Assembly (NCBI RefSeq): GCF_958405895.1
Contig: NZ_CATZAR010000002.1
Source of the DNA: Ralstonia thomasii
Lineage (GTDB): Bacteria; Pseudomonadota; Gammaproteobacteria; Burkholderiales; Burkholderiaceae
Direction: 5' to 3' (one strand)
Length of the DNA stretch: 64,000 nucleotides
A program made the translations under genes and the position numbers. The notes beneath the pieces are model-generated. The model had not been told where the DNA came from, searched no databases, and was given only the letters and a program-made list of their open reading frames with translations. Shown one piece after another: positions 51,592-61,033 of this stretch. Each line of letters begins with the position of its first letter. Positions within the stretch are counted from its first letter, which is position 1.

Positions 51592-52701
51592 CTAGTCCGA
51601 CAGCCCCAGCAGCGGATGCTGCTCATGGCGCCAAGGCGAAACAAAGAAGGCGGCCACTTCGTCGTCACGCACGGCGTCAATGCTGGCGTGCTTCCACTTG
51701 GGCGCATGATCCTTGTCGACCGCGAGGGCCCGAATGCCTTCGATGCCATCGCCTTCGGCAAACACGTGCGTCATCATGTCCAGTTCGCGGCGCAGCTCAT
51801 CGGCCAACGTGGTGTGGCGGCCGCGGCGGATCAACTCAAGCGTCACCGCGATCATCAACGGCGAGCGCTTGGCCATGTGCGCGGCGGTCTGAGCGGCCCA
51901 TTCGGTATCCGTGCTGCCGGCCAGATCCGCGAAGATGCCTTGCACGCTGCTTTGGCTGAAGCAGGCATCAATGGTCTCGCGGTGAAGGGCGATGATGGCC
52001 TTGGCATCATCGGGCGCCGATGCGGCTTCGGTAAAGCAGGCGGTGATCTGCTCGGCGCTGCCCCAGTTGCCGTCGCGCAGGCGCTGGAAGATGGACGCCA
52101 GCGCCGCGGTGGTGACATGGCAATCGGCAAGGCCGATCGACAACGCATCCGCCGCTTCGATCATCTGGCCGGTCACGCCCAGGTATTCGCCCACATGACC
52201 CGGCACGCGCGCCAGGAACCACCCGCCGCCCACGTCCGGAAACAGGCCGATGTTGGTTTCGGGCATGGCCATCTTCGTGCGTTCGGTCACCACGCGCAGC
52301 GATGCGCCTTGCGAGATGCCCATGCCACCGCCCATGACGACGCCGTCCATCAGCGCGATGTAGGGCTTGGCATAGCTGAAGATGAGGTGGTTGAGGCGGT
52401 ACTCCTCGGTGAAAAAGGTGATGAGCTGCGGGTCGCCTGCCGTGGCCGCGCGGTAGAAGAAACGGATATCGCCGCCCGCGCACAGGGCTTTGCCGCCCTC
52501 GCCACGCAGGATGACAGCGTGGACTTCCGGATCGTGCTGCCACGCCAGCAGCGCATGCGACATGGCGCGAATCATCTCCAGCGACAGCGCGTTGAGCGCC
52601 TGCGGCCGGTTCAGCGTCAGCCAGCCGATGCCGCCGCGTACTTCGGCGATCACGTTGGGTTGAACTTCAGCCTGGGGCGCGGGGGAAGCGGTGGATTGCA
52701 T
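51592..52701 (-). CDS. 3-hydroxyisobutyryl-CoA hydrolase family protein (enoyl-CoA hydratase fold)
   Basis: A 369-residue crotonase-fold enzyme. GIGWLTLNRPQALNALSLEMI, ILRGEGGKALCAGGDIR (oxyanion hole), FFTEEYRLNHLIFSYAKPYIA, MDGVVMGGGMGISQGASLRV and MPETNIGLFPDVGGGWFLAR are the classic HIBYL-CoA hydrolase pattern, including the GDIR motif and the C-terminal extension that separates it from enoyl-CoA hydratases. Acts in valine breakdown, releasing CoA from 3-hydroxyisobutyryl-CoA. The start at 52701 (MQSTASPAPQAEV) fits; the frame is open to 52839. Confidence 0.92.
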   Translation of the reverse strand: MQSTASPAPQAEVQPNVIAEVRGGIGWLTLNRPQALNALSLEMIRAMSHALLAWQHDPEVHAVILRGEGGKALCAGGDIRFFYRAATAGDPQLITFFTEEYRLNHLIFSYAKPYIALMDGVVMGGGMGISQGASLRVVTERTKMAMPETNIGLFPDVGGGWFLARVPGHVGEYLGVTGQMIEAADALSIGLADCHVTTAALASIFQRLRDGNWGSAEQITACFTEAASAPDDAKAIIALHRETIDACFSQSSVQGIFADLAGSTDTEWAAQTAAHMAKRSPLMIAVTLELIRRGRHTTLADELRRELDMMTHVFAEGDGIEGIRALAVDKDHAPKWKHASIDAVRDDEVAAFFVSPWRHEQHPLLGLSD

Positions 52702-52848
52702 GTCTCGAATGTTGTTGTGGGTAATAACGGCTCGCACTGTACACGACAGCGTATTGAAGCGAGGAAGGGCTCTAGCCTGCCCCCTTTCGCAGCGCGGGTG
52801 TTGGGCGTATACCTGCCAGTTGGAGACGACACACATCACAACAATCCA

Positions 52849-53754
52849 ATGACCCCTGCCAACGCCGCCCCGGGCGCGTCGAGTTTCGACCCCGGCCTGA
52901 TCCTTCTGGCCTTCGCGCCGGTCTTCCTGCTGACCATCGGCGCCGAGGCGTGGTACTGGCGCAAGCGCGACCCGTCCGTCTACAGCCTCAAAGACACCGT
53001 TTCAAACGCCTGCCTCGCGCTCATGCACCAGGCGTCGGATGCGTTCTTCCTGTGGCTGATGATCAAGACGGTGTATTCGTGGACGTACAGCCACGGCCTG
53101 CGCACAGTGCCCGAGACGTGGTGGTCATTCGTGCTGCTCCTGCTGTTGCAGGATTTTCTGTACTACTTCTTCCACCGCGCCAGCCATCGCGTGCGCTGGA
53201 TGTGGGCCTCGCATGTGACGCACCACTCGTCGGAAGGCATGAATTTTTCGACGGCATTCCGCCAGAGCCTGACCTATCCGATTTCCGGCATGTGGCTGTT
53301 CTGGATTCCGCTTGCATGGATCGGCTTTACGCCGGACTGGGTGATCCTCGCCGTGGGCTTGAATCTCGCGTTCCAGTTTTTCGTCCATACACGGCTGGGG
53401 GCGCTGGATTCGCGCTACGCCGGCTTCTGGCGCTGGCTGGGGCAATACGTGAATACGCCGTCGGTGCATCGCGTGCACCACGCCAAGAACCCGCAGTACA
53501 TCGACCGCAACTACGCCGGCGTGCTGACCATCTGGGATCGCATGTTCGGCAGCTTCGTGCCGGAGGAGGACGCCCCCGTTTTCGGCATCACGCGGCAGGT
53601 TCACACGCACAACCCGATCACCCTCACCTTCCACGAATGGCGCGACATGTGGGCTGATGTGTTCCGCGATCGGGACATTCGCTACCTGTGGAAACCGCCC
53701 GAGTGGCGCAGCCCGCGCGCGGCGGTCACGGCCGAGGCGATGCCGCTCACATGA
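52849..53754 (+). CDS. Sterol desaturase / fatty acid hydroxylase superfamily membrane protein
   Basis: A 301-residue di-iron membrane enzyme. Histidine clusters for iron are HRASH, HVTHH and HRVHHAKN, with at least four transmembrane helices (LILLAFAPVFLLTIGAEA; FVLLLLLQDFLYYFF; WLFWIPLAWIGFTPDWVILA). Typical reaction is O2-dependent hydroxylation of lipids. ATG at 52849. It overlaps the convergent LysR gene by eight bases at the 3' ends. Confidence 0.92.
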   Translation: MTPANAAPGASSFDPGLILLAFAPVFLLTIGAEAWYWRKRDPSVYSLKDTVSNACLALMHQASDAFFLWLMIKTVYSWTYSHGLRTVPETWWSFVLLLLLQDFLYYFFHRASHRVRWMWASHVTHHSSEGMNFSTAFRQSLTYPISGMWLFWIPLAWIGFTPDWVILAVGLNLAFQFFVHTRLGALDSRYAGFWRWLGQYVNTPSVHRVHHAKNPQYIDRNYAGVLTIWDRMFGSFVPEEDAPVFGITRQVHTHNPITLTFHEWRDMWADVFRDRDIRYLWKPPEWRSPRAAVTAEAMPLT

Positions 53755-54616
53755 ACGGCGGCCCGAAGCGCGTGGCGACGCGATCGGTGGAATCGAACAG
53801 ATCGCGCAGCACGGCACTCGTGCACGTCGGCTGCACGTACAGGTAGAACGCTACCTCGGGCAGACGCGGCAGACCATCGGCCTCGGTCAGCACACGCATG
53901 TTGGCATCGAGCAATTCGGTCGTGCGCGCGGTCACGCCGAGCCCCGCGCTGATCGCGGCCTTGATGCCCGTCAGCGTGGGCGACAGATAGCTCGTGCGCC
54001 ACGGAATGTGGTGGGCATCCAGGCATTCGATCGACAATTGGCGGAACAGGCTCAGCTCGTCGGCCATGACCAGTGGCACCGGCGCGACGGGATTGAAGAT
54101 GAAGTCTTCCGCGCAGATCCACACCATCGGCGACGTGCGCAGCTTGATGCCGGGAAAGGCATCGTCATAGCGTGTCGAGATCGCCAGATCGAGCGTCTTG
54201 TCGCGCAACGCGTCCATCAGGAACGGGCTGCGGCCCACGTTGATTTCCATCTGCAATTCCGGCGACAGCTTGGACAACCGCCGCAGCAGATTCGGCAGGA
54301 TCGAATCGGCCACATCGTGCGGTGAGCCGATGCGGATTTTCTCGATCGGCCCACCAGTTTGGATCACCTGCACGGCCTGGTCGTTGAGCGCCAGGATCTT
54401 GTGCGCATAGGCGACGAGCCGCACGCCATCGGGCGTCATCATCTTGTGGCGGCCGCGCTTTTCGAACAGCGCGCAGCCCATTTCCTCCTCCAACCGCTGC
54501 ATCTGCTGCGTAACCGCCGACTGCGTGCGCCCCACCCGTGCTGCTGCCGCGGCAAACGTTTCGTGCTGAGCGATCGCCACGAAGGTGCGCAGCAGATCGA
54601 TGTCCAGATTTCGCAT
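53747..54616 (-). CDS. LysR-family transcriptional regulator
   Basis: A 289-residue regulator. The winged helix-turn-helix is at residues 1-65 (LDIDLLRTFVAIAQHETFAA, then AAARVGRTQSAVTQQMQRLE) and the LysR substrate-binding domain follows (IRIGSPHDVADSILPNLLRR). Divergent from the rhodanese gene with a 256-bp AT-rich gap, so it may control that gene and itself. Ligand unknown. Confidence 0.95.
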   Translation of the reverse strand: MRNLDIDLLRTFVAIAQHETFAAAAARVGRTQSAVTQQMQRLEEEMGCALFEKRGRHKMMTPDGVRLVAYAHKILALNDQAVQVIQTGGPIEKIRIGSPHDVADSILPNLLRRLSKLSPELQMEINVGRSPFLMDALRDKTLDLAISTRYDDAFPGIKLRTSPMVWICAEDFIFNPVAPVPLVMADELSLFRQLSIECLDAHHIPWRTSYLSPTLTGIKAAISAGLGVTARTTELLDANMRVLTEADGLPRLPEVAFYLYVQPTCTSAVLRDLFDSTDRVATRFGPPFM

Positions 54617-54872
54617 CCCGATCCCGATACTTCAGATTTTCTAATTGATTCCCGCTAAAAATTAAATTGTTCTGCGCAATTCTGGCCGATAACCTGTCAG
54701 ACACACAAATAAAACTGAACAAACACTCTGTTCAGGCAGACACCCCAGCCGCAGAGAAATCGCGCTCCGACACTGAATCGGTTTCAGCCTCAACCCGAAT
54801 CGCGTTGCCTGCAATCCGCGCTGCGTGCGCGGAGGGGCGTCACTAACCCTTTTTGATTCGTTTCGCGTCGAT

Positions 54873-56462
54873 ATGACATCGTTCGTTACCGCCCAGGCCC
54901 TGAAAGCGTGGCTGCACGACGGCGCCGAGATCGCGCTGTTCGACGTGCGCGAGCACGGCCAGTATGGCGAAGCCCATCCCTTCTACGCCATCCCGCTGCC
55001 GTACAGCCGACTTGAGATCGATGCCCCGCGCCTTGCGCCACGCCGCGCGGTTCGCATGGTCGTTTATGACGACAACGATGGCGTTGCCGATCGCGCGGCC
55101 GATCGCCTGAACACCATCGGCTACACCAACGTGCACGTACTGCAAGGCGGCGCACAAGCTTGGGCGCAGGCAGGCTTTACGCTGTTTGCCGGCGTTAACG
55201 TGCCGTCCAAAACCTTCGGAGAACTCGTCGAGAGGGCGTACCACACGCCGCGCGTCACCGCGCGTGAACTTGCGGCCATGCGTGAACGCGGCGACGACGT
55301 CGTCATCGTCGATGGCCGCCCCGTCAGCGAATATCTGAAGATGACGATCCCGTCGTCGATCTGCTGCCCGAACGGCGAACTGGGGCTGCGCATCCGCGAG
55401 CTTGTCCCCGATGCAACCACGCCAATCGTCGTCAACTGCGCGGGCCGCACGCGCAGCATCATCGGTGCGCAGACGCTGATCAACCTCGGCATCCCGAACC
55501 CCGTGATGGCGCTGGAGAACGGCACGCAAGGCTGGTATCTGGAAGACCTTCCACTGGAACACGGCAGCACCCGCCGCTATCCCGATGTCATTGCGCCCGC
55601 TAACGTCAAGGACATGCGCGAGGCCAGTCAGCAACTTGCCGCGCGCTCTGCCGTGCCCGAGGTGGATGCGGCAACGCTCGCACGCTGGGTCGCACAAGGC
55701 GAACAGAGCCTCTACCTGTGCGATGTCCGCACACCTGAGGAATTCGCCTCTGGCAGCTTACAAGGCGCGCAGCATGCGCCGGGCGGTCAGTTGATCCAGG
55801 CAACTGATCAGTACGTCGGCGTGCGCCACGCGCGGCTCGTGCTGTTCGATGCCGACGGCGTCCGCGCGCCAATCGTTGCCAGCTGGCTGCGGCAACTTGG
55901 TCACGATGCCTATGTGCTGCGCGACGGCCTGGACAGCCGCGCGAGCCTGCCGGTGGCCATGACAGTGTTGCCGCAGCCGTTGCCCGAGTTCAGCGTGCAA
56001 GCACTCGCCACTGCGCTCGCGGCCGGCACCGCACATGTGATCGACCTGCGCCCCAGCATGAGCTTTCGCCGCGCCCACGTGCCTGGTGCCACATGGGCCA
56101 TTCGTCCACGCTTGCCGGCCCTGGCCGCCGACCGCGATACCGTCCTGATCGCCGACGACCCGCGTATCGCTCAGCTCGCCGCGGCAGATTGGGCAGCACA
56201 CGCGCCGCAAGCCGCGTCGCGTCTCAAGTTGCTGGCCGGTGGCATCACCGCGTGGACTGCCGCCGGCTACGCCACCGAAGGTTCCGACAGCGCACCGCCT
56301 GACGCCGATTGCATCGACTATCTCTTCTTCGTGCATGATCGGCATGACGGTAATAAGGCTGCGGCAAGGCAATACCTGGCCTGGGAAACCGGCCTGCTCG
56401 CTCAGCTCGACGCGCAGGAACTCGGCGCCTTTCGCGTCGGTGCGGGTGGCGCGCAGTCATGA
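54873..56462 (+). CDS. Four-domain rhodanese-like protein
   Basis: A 529-residue soluble protein with four tandem rhodanese folds (about 1-110, 135-245, 268-365, 380-470) and a C-terminal segment (CIDYLFFVHDRHDGNKAAAR). Only domain 2 keeps the catalytic cysteine: Cys189 in VVNCAGRTRS. Domains 1, 3 and 4 have YDDNDG, FDADGV and ADDPRI at that place and are likely structural. It would transfer sulfur from a donor to a thiophilic acceptor. The start at 54873 (MTSFVTAQALKAWL) fits homologues. A metC remnant directly downstream suggests an original sulfur-metabolism operon. Confidence 0.92.
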   Translation: MTSFVTAQALKAWLHDGAEIALFDVREHGQYGEAHPFYAIPLPYSRLEIDAPRLAPRRAVRMVVYDDNDGVADRAADRLNTIGYTNVHVLQGGAQAWAQAGFTLFAGVNVPSKTFGELVERAYHTPRVTARELAAMRERGDDVVIVDGRPVSEYLKMTIPSSICCPNGELGLRIRELVPDATTPIVVNCAGRTRSIIGAQTLINLGIPNPVMALENGTQGWYLEDLPLEHGSTRRYPDVIAPANVKDMREASQQLAARSAVPEVDAATLARWVAQGEQSLYLCDVRTPEEFASGSLQGAQHAPGGQLIQATDQYVGVRHARLVLFDADGVRAPIVASWLRQLGHDAYVLRDGLDSRASLPVAMTVLPQPLPEFSVQALATALAAGTAHVIDLRPSMSFRRAHVPGATWAIRPRLPALAADRDTVLIADDPRIAQLAAADWAAHAPQAASRLKLLAGGITAWTAAGYATEGSDSAPPDADCIDYLFFVHDRHDGNKAAARQYLAWETGLLAQLDAQELGAFRVGAGGAQS

Positions 56463-56463
56463 C

Positions 56464-56712
56464 GCTCTACCGTTGAGACCCACGCACCATGTCGCCGCTG
56501 CGCGCTTCGTCGATGCGCTGGCGCTGTTCGGTATTGGCACCTCGTGGGGCGGGTTCGAGAGCCTAGCAACGTTCAGTAATGTGGCGGGCACGCGCACTTG
56601 CACGGATCAGTCTGCAGCTGGCCCAGCCCGATCGTGCGCCTGCACATCGGATTGGAAGATGCGCAAGACCTGATCGAAGATCCGGCACAAGCGTTCAGGC
56701 ATAGCACTAGCG
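56464..56712 (+). pseudogene. Cystathionine beta-lyase (metC) 3' remnant
   Basis: Only the C-terminal end is left: RFVDALALFGIGTSWGGFESLA is the conserved PLP-lyase ending; after a frameshift around 56600-56625 the next frame gives PIVRLHIGLEDAQDLIEDPA, the last conserved block. The N-terminal three quarters, with the PLP lysine, are missing. It directly follows the rhodanese stop. Confidence 0.85.
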
Positions 56713-56724
56713 GCATCGCCGAGC

Positions 56725-56757
56725 AAAAAAAACGCCCCGGAATCTCGGGGCGTTTTT
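56725..56757 (-). terminator. Intrinsic terminator of typA (bidirectional)
   Basis: ACGCCCC (56732-56738) pairs with GGGGCGT (56747-56753), with an A-run on the left and T-run on the right. It can end typA on the minus strand and rightward read-through from the rhodanese/metC region. Confidence 0.85.
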
Positions 56758-56776
56758 CTGGCAGATCGATTGTCGA

Positions 56777-58597
56777 TCAGACCGCTTCTTCACGCGATGC
56801 GCGCTTGCGCTCGTGCTCCTTCAGGTGGCGCTTGCGCAGGCGGATACTCTTCGGCGTGACTTCCACCAGCTCGTCGTCGGCGATGAATTCCACCGCGTAC
56901 TCCAGCGACATCTGGATCGGCGGCACCAGGCGCACGGCTTCGTCGGTACCCGACGCGCGCACGTTGGTCAGCTGCTTGCCCTTGATGGGGTTCACGACCA
57001 GGTCATTGTCGCGGCTGTGGATGCCGATGATCATGCCTTCGTACAGCGCGTCGCCAGGCGACACGAACATGCGGCCGCGATCCTGCAGCTTCCACAGCGC
57101 GTAGGCCACGGCAGCGCCGTCGTCCTGCGAGATCAACACGCCGTTGTGACGCTCGCCCAGATCACCTTCCTTGACCGGGGAGTAGTCGTCGAAGATGTGG
57201 CTGATCAGGCCCGTGCCGCGCGTAAGCGTCAGGAATTCGCCCTGGAAGCCGATCAGGCCACGGGCCGGAATGCGGTATTCCAGACGCGTGCGGCCCTTGC
57301 CATCCGACGCCATGTCGAGCAGTTCGCCCTTGCGGCGGCCCAGCTCTTCCATCACGCCGCCCTGGTGGCCGTCTTCCACGTCCACGGTCAGGCGCTCGAA
57401 CGGCTCGCACTTCACACCGTCGATTTCCTTGAACACCACGCGCGGGCGCGACACGGCCAGCTCGTAGCCTTCACGACGCATGTTTTCCACCAGAATCGTC
57501 AGGTGCAGTTCGCCACGGCCCGACACTTCGAAGATCGTGTCGTCGCCGGTGTCCTTCACGCGCAGAGCCACGTTGGACTTCAGCTCGCGGTCCAGACGGT
57601 CGCGCAGCTGGCGGCTCGTCACGAACTTGCCTTCACGTCCTGCCAGCGGCGAGGTGTTGACGCAGAAGTTCATCGTGAGCGTCGGCTCGTCCACCTTCAG
57701 CATCGGCAGGGCTTCCTGGGCGTCGGGCGCGCACACGGTGCAGCCGATGCCCAGTTCTTCAATACCGTTGATCAGCACGATGTCGCCGGCTTCAGCTTCC
57801 TGCACCAGTTCGCGCTCCAGGCCACGGAACTTCAGCACCTGGTTGATACGACCCTTGATCGGGTTGCCTTCCGGGCCGAACTTGACCACCACGTCCTGCA
57901 GCGGACGCACGCGGCCGCGCGTAATGCGGCCAACGCCGATCTTGCCGACGTAGCTCGAGTAGTCCAGCGAGATGATCTGCAGTTGGAACGGACCGTTCGG
58001 GTCGTCGTTACGCTGCGGCACCTTGTCGAGAATGGTCTCGAACAGCGGCTTCATGTCGCCTTCGCGCACGTCGTCGGTCAGGCCGGCGTAGCCGTTCAGG
58101 CCCGAGGCATACACCACCGGGAAATCGAGCTGGTCATCGTTGGCGCCCAGCTTGTCGAACAGGTCGAAGGTCTGGTTGATTACCCACTCCGGACGTGCGC
58201 CCGGGCGGTCCACCTTGTTGATCACGACGATCGGCTTCAGGCCCAGGGCCAGCGCCTTGCGCGTCACAAAACGCGTTTGCGGCATCGGGCCTTCCACGGC
58301 ATCCACCAGCAGCAACACACCATCGACCATCGAGAGCACACGCTCCACTTCACCACCGAAGTCCGCGTGCCCCGGCGTGTCGACGATGTTGATGTGCGTG
58401 CCGTTGTATTCGACCGCGCAGTTCTTGGCCAGGATCGTGATGCCCCGCTCTTTTTCGATGTCGTTCGAATCCATCACGCGCTCGGCGATCTGTTCGTTCT
58501 CGCGGAACGTGCCGGCTTGGCGAAGGAGCTGGTCGACCAGTGTGGTTTTGCCGTGGTCAACGTGGGCAATGATGGCGATGTTGCGAAGCGCGCGCAT
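56777..58597 (-). CDS. typA: Ribosome-associated GTPase TypA/BipA
   Basis: A 606-residue translational GTPase involved in ribosome assembly and stress adaptation. G1 AHVDHGKTT, switch I with RGITI, G3 DTPGHADFGGE, G4 NKVD and G5 ASGLNG are complete; the TypA-specific C-terminal domain has IPARGLIGFQGEFLT and ends LKEHERKRASREEAV. The start at 58597 gives MRALRNIAIIAHVDHG, the usual N-terminus; the frame runs 16 codons further up. Monocistronic with its own terminator. Confidence 0.98.
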   Translation of the reverse strand: MRALRNIAIIAHVDHGKTTLVDQLLRQAGTFRENEQIAERVMDSNDIEKERGITILAKNCAVEYNGTHINIVDTPGHADFGGEVERVLSMVDGVLLLVDAVEGPMPQTRFVTRKALALGLKPIVVINKVDRPGARPEWVINQTFDLFDKLGANDDQLDFPVVYASGLNGYAGLTDDVREGDMKPLFETILDKVPQRNDDPNGPFQLQIISLDYSSYVGKIGVGRITRGRVRPLQDVVVKFGPEGNPIKGRINQVLKFRGLERELVQEAEAGDIVLINGIEELGIGCTVCAPDAQEALPMLKVDEPTLTMNFCVNTSPLAGREGKFVTSRQLRDRLDRELKSNVALRVKDTGDDTIFEVSGRGELHLTILVENMRREGYELAVSRPRVVFKEIDGVKCEPFERLTVDVEDGHQGGVMEELGRRKGELLDMASDGKGRTRLEYRIPARGLIGFQGEFLTLTRGTGLISHIFDDYSPVKEGDLGERHNGVLISQDDGAAVAYALWKLQDRGRMFVSPGDALYEGMIIGIHSRDNDLVVNPIKGKQLTNVRASGTDEAVRLVPPIQMSLEYAVEFIADDELVEVTPKSIRLRKRHLKEHERKRASREEAV

Positions 58598-58789
58598 GGA
58601 ATGTGAACTCGAAAAGACGTGACACGAGCCCGGGACAGCACCCAAATTCAGCTCGCGGAATAACCTGACATTCTAGCATGCTGCGATGCGCAATACATGA
58701 CACTCGTTGATGAATCGGTGAAGGGACGTGGATCGGGTGAATATAAGATCACTCATTATTTCTAAAAATGGAATCACACATTCAGTACC

Positions 58790-58829
58790 TTGCTGTTTGC
58801 TGCGTCAATTCGTATATTTGTCCGGACAA
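58790..58829 (+). promoter_or_regulatory. Promoter and MarR operator of the efflux operon
   Basis: -35 TTGCTG (58790-58795) and -10 TATATT (58813-58818) are 17 bp apart. The -10 box runs into the perfect palindrome TTGTCCGGACAA (58818-58829), so a repressor bound there would block polymerase. The MarR gene starts 18 bp after the palindrome; a related half-site ATGTCCGAACA overlaps its start codon. Confidence 0.7.
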
Positions 58830-58847
58830 TGATTGTGCATACATAAG

Positions 58848-59366
58848 ATGTCCGAACAGACAAGACCCGCCACCGAAGTTGCTGCCGGAACGCTCTTCCG
58901 GGTGGAGGACTACCGCATGTGCGAAAGCGTTGGCTACCTCGTCGGGCGCGCCAAGACAGCGCTGTCCATGGCCATCGAGCAGGAAGTTGCCGCGATGGAC
59001 GTGACCCATTCCCAGGCTAGTTGCCTAGTGCTGCTCGCTAACGGCCGATGCCAGACCGCGACCGACCTCGGCCGCGAACTGAACACCGACATCGGTTCGC
59101 TTACACGCATGCTCAGCCGCATGGAAAAGCGCGGCTTGATCGAGCGCGTGCGCAGCGAATCCGACCGCCGCGTCGTGCATCTGGAGGTGACCGAAGCCGG
59201 CCGGGACTTGGCCGACCGCATGCCGGCCATCTATACGCACGTGCTGAACCGTTTCTTTGCCGGCTTCACGCCGGGCGACGTCGATACGCTGCGCGGACTT
59301 CTCAAGCGCATTCTCGACAACGGTGCCGCCACGGAGGGCCACCGCATGCGCCCCGCCGATCACTGA
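58848..59366 (+). CDS. MarR-family repressor of the downstream efflux pump
   Basis: A 172-residue winged-helix regulator: NGRCQTATDLGRELNTDIG, then SLTRMLSRMEKRGLIERVRS and ESDRRVVHLEVTEAGRDL are the helix-turn-helix and wing. MarR proteins bind palindromes as dimers and release on binding small lipophilic or phenolic compounds. Start at 58848 (MSEQTRPATE); an ATG at 58833 is possible. Two matching palindromes, at its own promoter and before the next gene, argue for autoregulation and control of the pump. Confidence 0.93.
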   Translation: MSEQTRPATEVAAGTLFRVEDYRMCESVGYLVGRAKTALSMAIEQEVAAMDVTHSQASCLVLLANGRCQTATDLGRELNTDIGSLTRMLSRMEKRGLIERVRSESDRRVVHLEVTEAGRDLADRMPAIYTHVLNRFFAGFTPGDVDTLRGLLKRILDNGAATEGHRMRPADH

Positions 59367-59380
59367 CACTGACGCCACCT

Positions 59381-59395
59381 TGTCCGAAATGGACA
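59381..59395 (+). promoter_or_regulatory. Second MarR-type operator, upstream of the pump genes
   Basis: TGTCC-GAAAT-GGACA is a perfect inverted repeat with 5-bp spacer between marR and the outer-membrane gene. It shares TGTCC/GGACA half-sites with the palindrome at 58818-58829. Confidence 0.6.
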
Positions 59396-59447
59396 CGCAG
59401 CACCAAACGCTTCTTGCTCTCCCCGACCGCTTGATACAACGAACAAC

Positions 59448-60977
59448 ATGAACGCCTTGAACTCCGCCCCTCAGGCACCTTCGCCCCTAAGCCGCGCTGG
59501 CAACACGCGCGCGCAATGGCCGGCACGCCTGGGCGTGGCGCTTTCCGCCGTGACGCTGGCCGTGCTGGCTGGTTGCGCGAACCTCGGCAATTCGCATAGC
59601 ACGCAGACGCTGACAACACCGGGGCAGCTGGCGAGCGCGCAATCGTTGCCCTCAGAAGGCGGCCAGTGGCCTTCGCAGAACTGGGTCGATCAGTTCGACG
59701 ATCCGCAATTGCGCGCGCTGGTGGATGAGGCCATCAAGGACAACCCGAACCTGCAAGTCGCCTTTGCCCGCGTCCGAGCTTCGCGTGCGATGGCCGATGT
59801 CGTGCGCGGCAATCTGTATCCGAGCGTCGGGCTCGATGCCGACATGACGCGCCAGCGTCTATCGGAATACGACATGTTTGAAGGCACGCCGCTGGCCGGC
59901 CGCTGGTTCACAGAATCGAAGATCCAGCTAGGCGTGAGCTACGACCTGGATTTCTGGGGCAAGAATCGCTCCGCATTGGAAGCGGCGCTGTCCGACGACA
60001 AGTCGATCGAAGCGGAAAGCCAGGCTTCGCGACTGATGCTGTCGACCACGGTGGCACGCACCTACGCCAAGCTGGCTGCACTCTATGCGCAGCGCGACGT
60101 GGCTGAACGGTCCATCGCGCAGCGCAAGGATTTGACCAACCTTGCCGGCCAACGCTTGCGTGCCGGCCTGGATACGCAAGTCGAGACCACGCAGGCGCGC
60201 GCCAACGTGGCTGCCGCGCAGACGGAACTGGAGCAGGTTGACGAGCAGATCACGCTGGCACGCAACCAGCTGGCTGCGCTACTGGGCAAGGGCCCGGACC
60301 GCGGCTTGACGATTGCGCGCCCGACGCTGCTCGCACAAGCCACGCCCAAGCTGCCGAACAATCTGACCATCGATCTGATCGGCCGCCGCCCGGATCTCGT
60401 GGCTGCACGCTGGCGAGTGGAAGCAGCGTCGAAGGACATCGACGTGGCCAAGGCACAGTTCCTGCCGGATATCAGCCTGACTGCATTCCTGGGGCTGGCT
60501 TCGATCGCGCCGGAAAACCTGCTGCTCGGCGCATCGCGTCAGCTCGGCATCGGTCCGGCGCTCAAGCTGCCGATCTTCGAGGGCGGCAAGCTGCGCGCCA
60601 ACCTGCGGGGCAAGTACGCCAACTATGACGCCGCCGTCGCCAGCTACAACCAGACGCTGACCGAAGCCCTGCACGACACCGCTGACCAGATCACCACGCT
60701 GCACAGCATCGATTCGCAGATCACGATCCAGCGCACGGCCCTAAGCGAAGCTGAGCGTGCCTACAGCCTGGCCCGCACGCGCTACAGCGCCGGCCTCGGC
60801 ACGCAACTGGTCGTGCTGAACGCCGAGACGACCGTGCTGCAGCAACGCAAGCTCGCGACCGACCTGCAGGCACGCCGACTCGACGCGCAGATGGCCCTCA
60901 TCAAGGCCCTCGGCGGCGGCTATACGGCAGAAGACCTGCCGGGCGCCAAGCCTGAGGCCGCCGCCTCGCATGGCTGA
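59448..60977 (+). CDS. Outer-membrane efflux lipoprotein (TolC/NodT family)
   Basis: A 509-residue outer-membrane factor. The signal peptide ends in a lipobox (LAVLAGC, about residues 38-44). Two OEP repeats follow: LRALVDEAIKDNPNLQVAFAR with YPSVGLDADMTRQ, and RRPDLVAARWRVEAASKDID with FLPDISLTAFLGLA and LPIFEGGKLRANL. It forms the exit duct for the EmrA/EmrB proteins encoded just downstream. Confidence 0.93.
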   Translation: MNALNSAPQAPSPLSRAGNTRAQWPARLGVALSAVTLAVLAGCANLGNSHSTQTLTTPGQLASAQSLPSEGGQWPSQNWVDQFDDPQLRALVDEAIKDNPNLQVAFARVRASRAMADVVRGNLYPSVGLDADMTRQRLSEYDMFEGTPLAGRWFTESKIQLGVSYDLDFWGKNRSALEAALSDDKSIEAESQASRLMLSTTVARTYAKLAALYAQRDVAERSIAQRKDLTNLAGQRLRAGLDTQVETTQARANVAAAQTELEQVDEQITLARNQLAALLGKGPDRGLTIARPTLLAQATPKLPNNLTIDLIGRRPDLVAARWRVEAASKDIDVAKAQFLPDISLTAFLGLASIAPENLLLGASRQLGIGPALKLPIFEGGKLRANLRGKYANYDAAVASYNQTLTEALHDTADQITTLHSIDSQITIQRTALSEAERAYSLARTRYSAGLGTQLVVLNAETTVLQQRKLATDLQARRLDAQMALIKALGGGYTAEDLPGAKPEAAASHG

Positions 60978-61033
60978 CCTGTACTGAATTGAACTGAACC
61001 GACCGTTCCAACGCATTCTTTCGAGCCAACATC

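Noticed and set aside
51433..52848. Long plus-strand open frame in front of the fatty acid hydroxylase gene
   Set aside because: It mirrors the minus-strand hydroxyisobutyryl-CoA hydrolase gene and shows no family; the real gene starts at 52849.
56813..58606. 597-codon plus-strand frame covering all of typA
   Set aside because: It is the antisense of a highly conserved gene with strong codon bias; the product is low-complexity, His- and Val-rich, with no domain.
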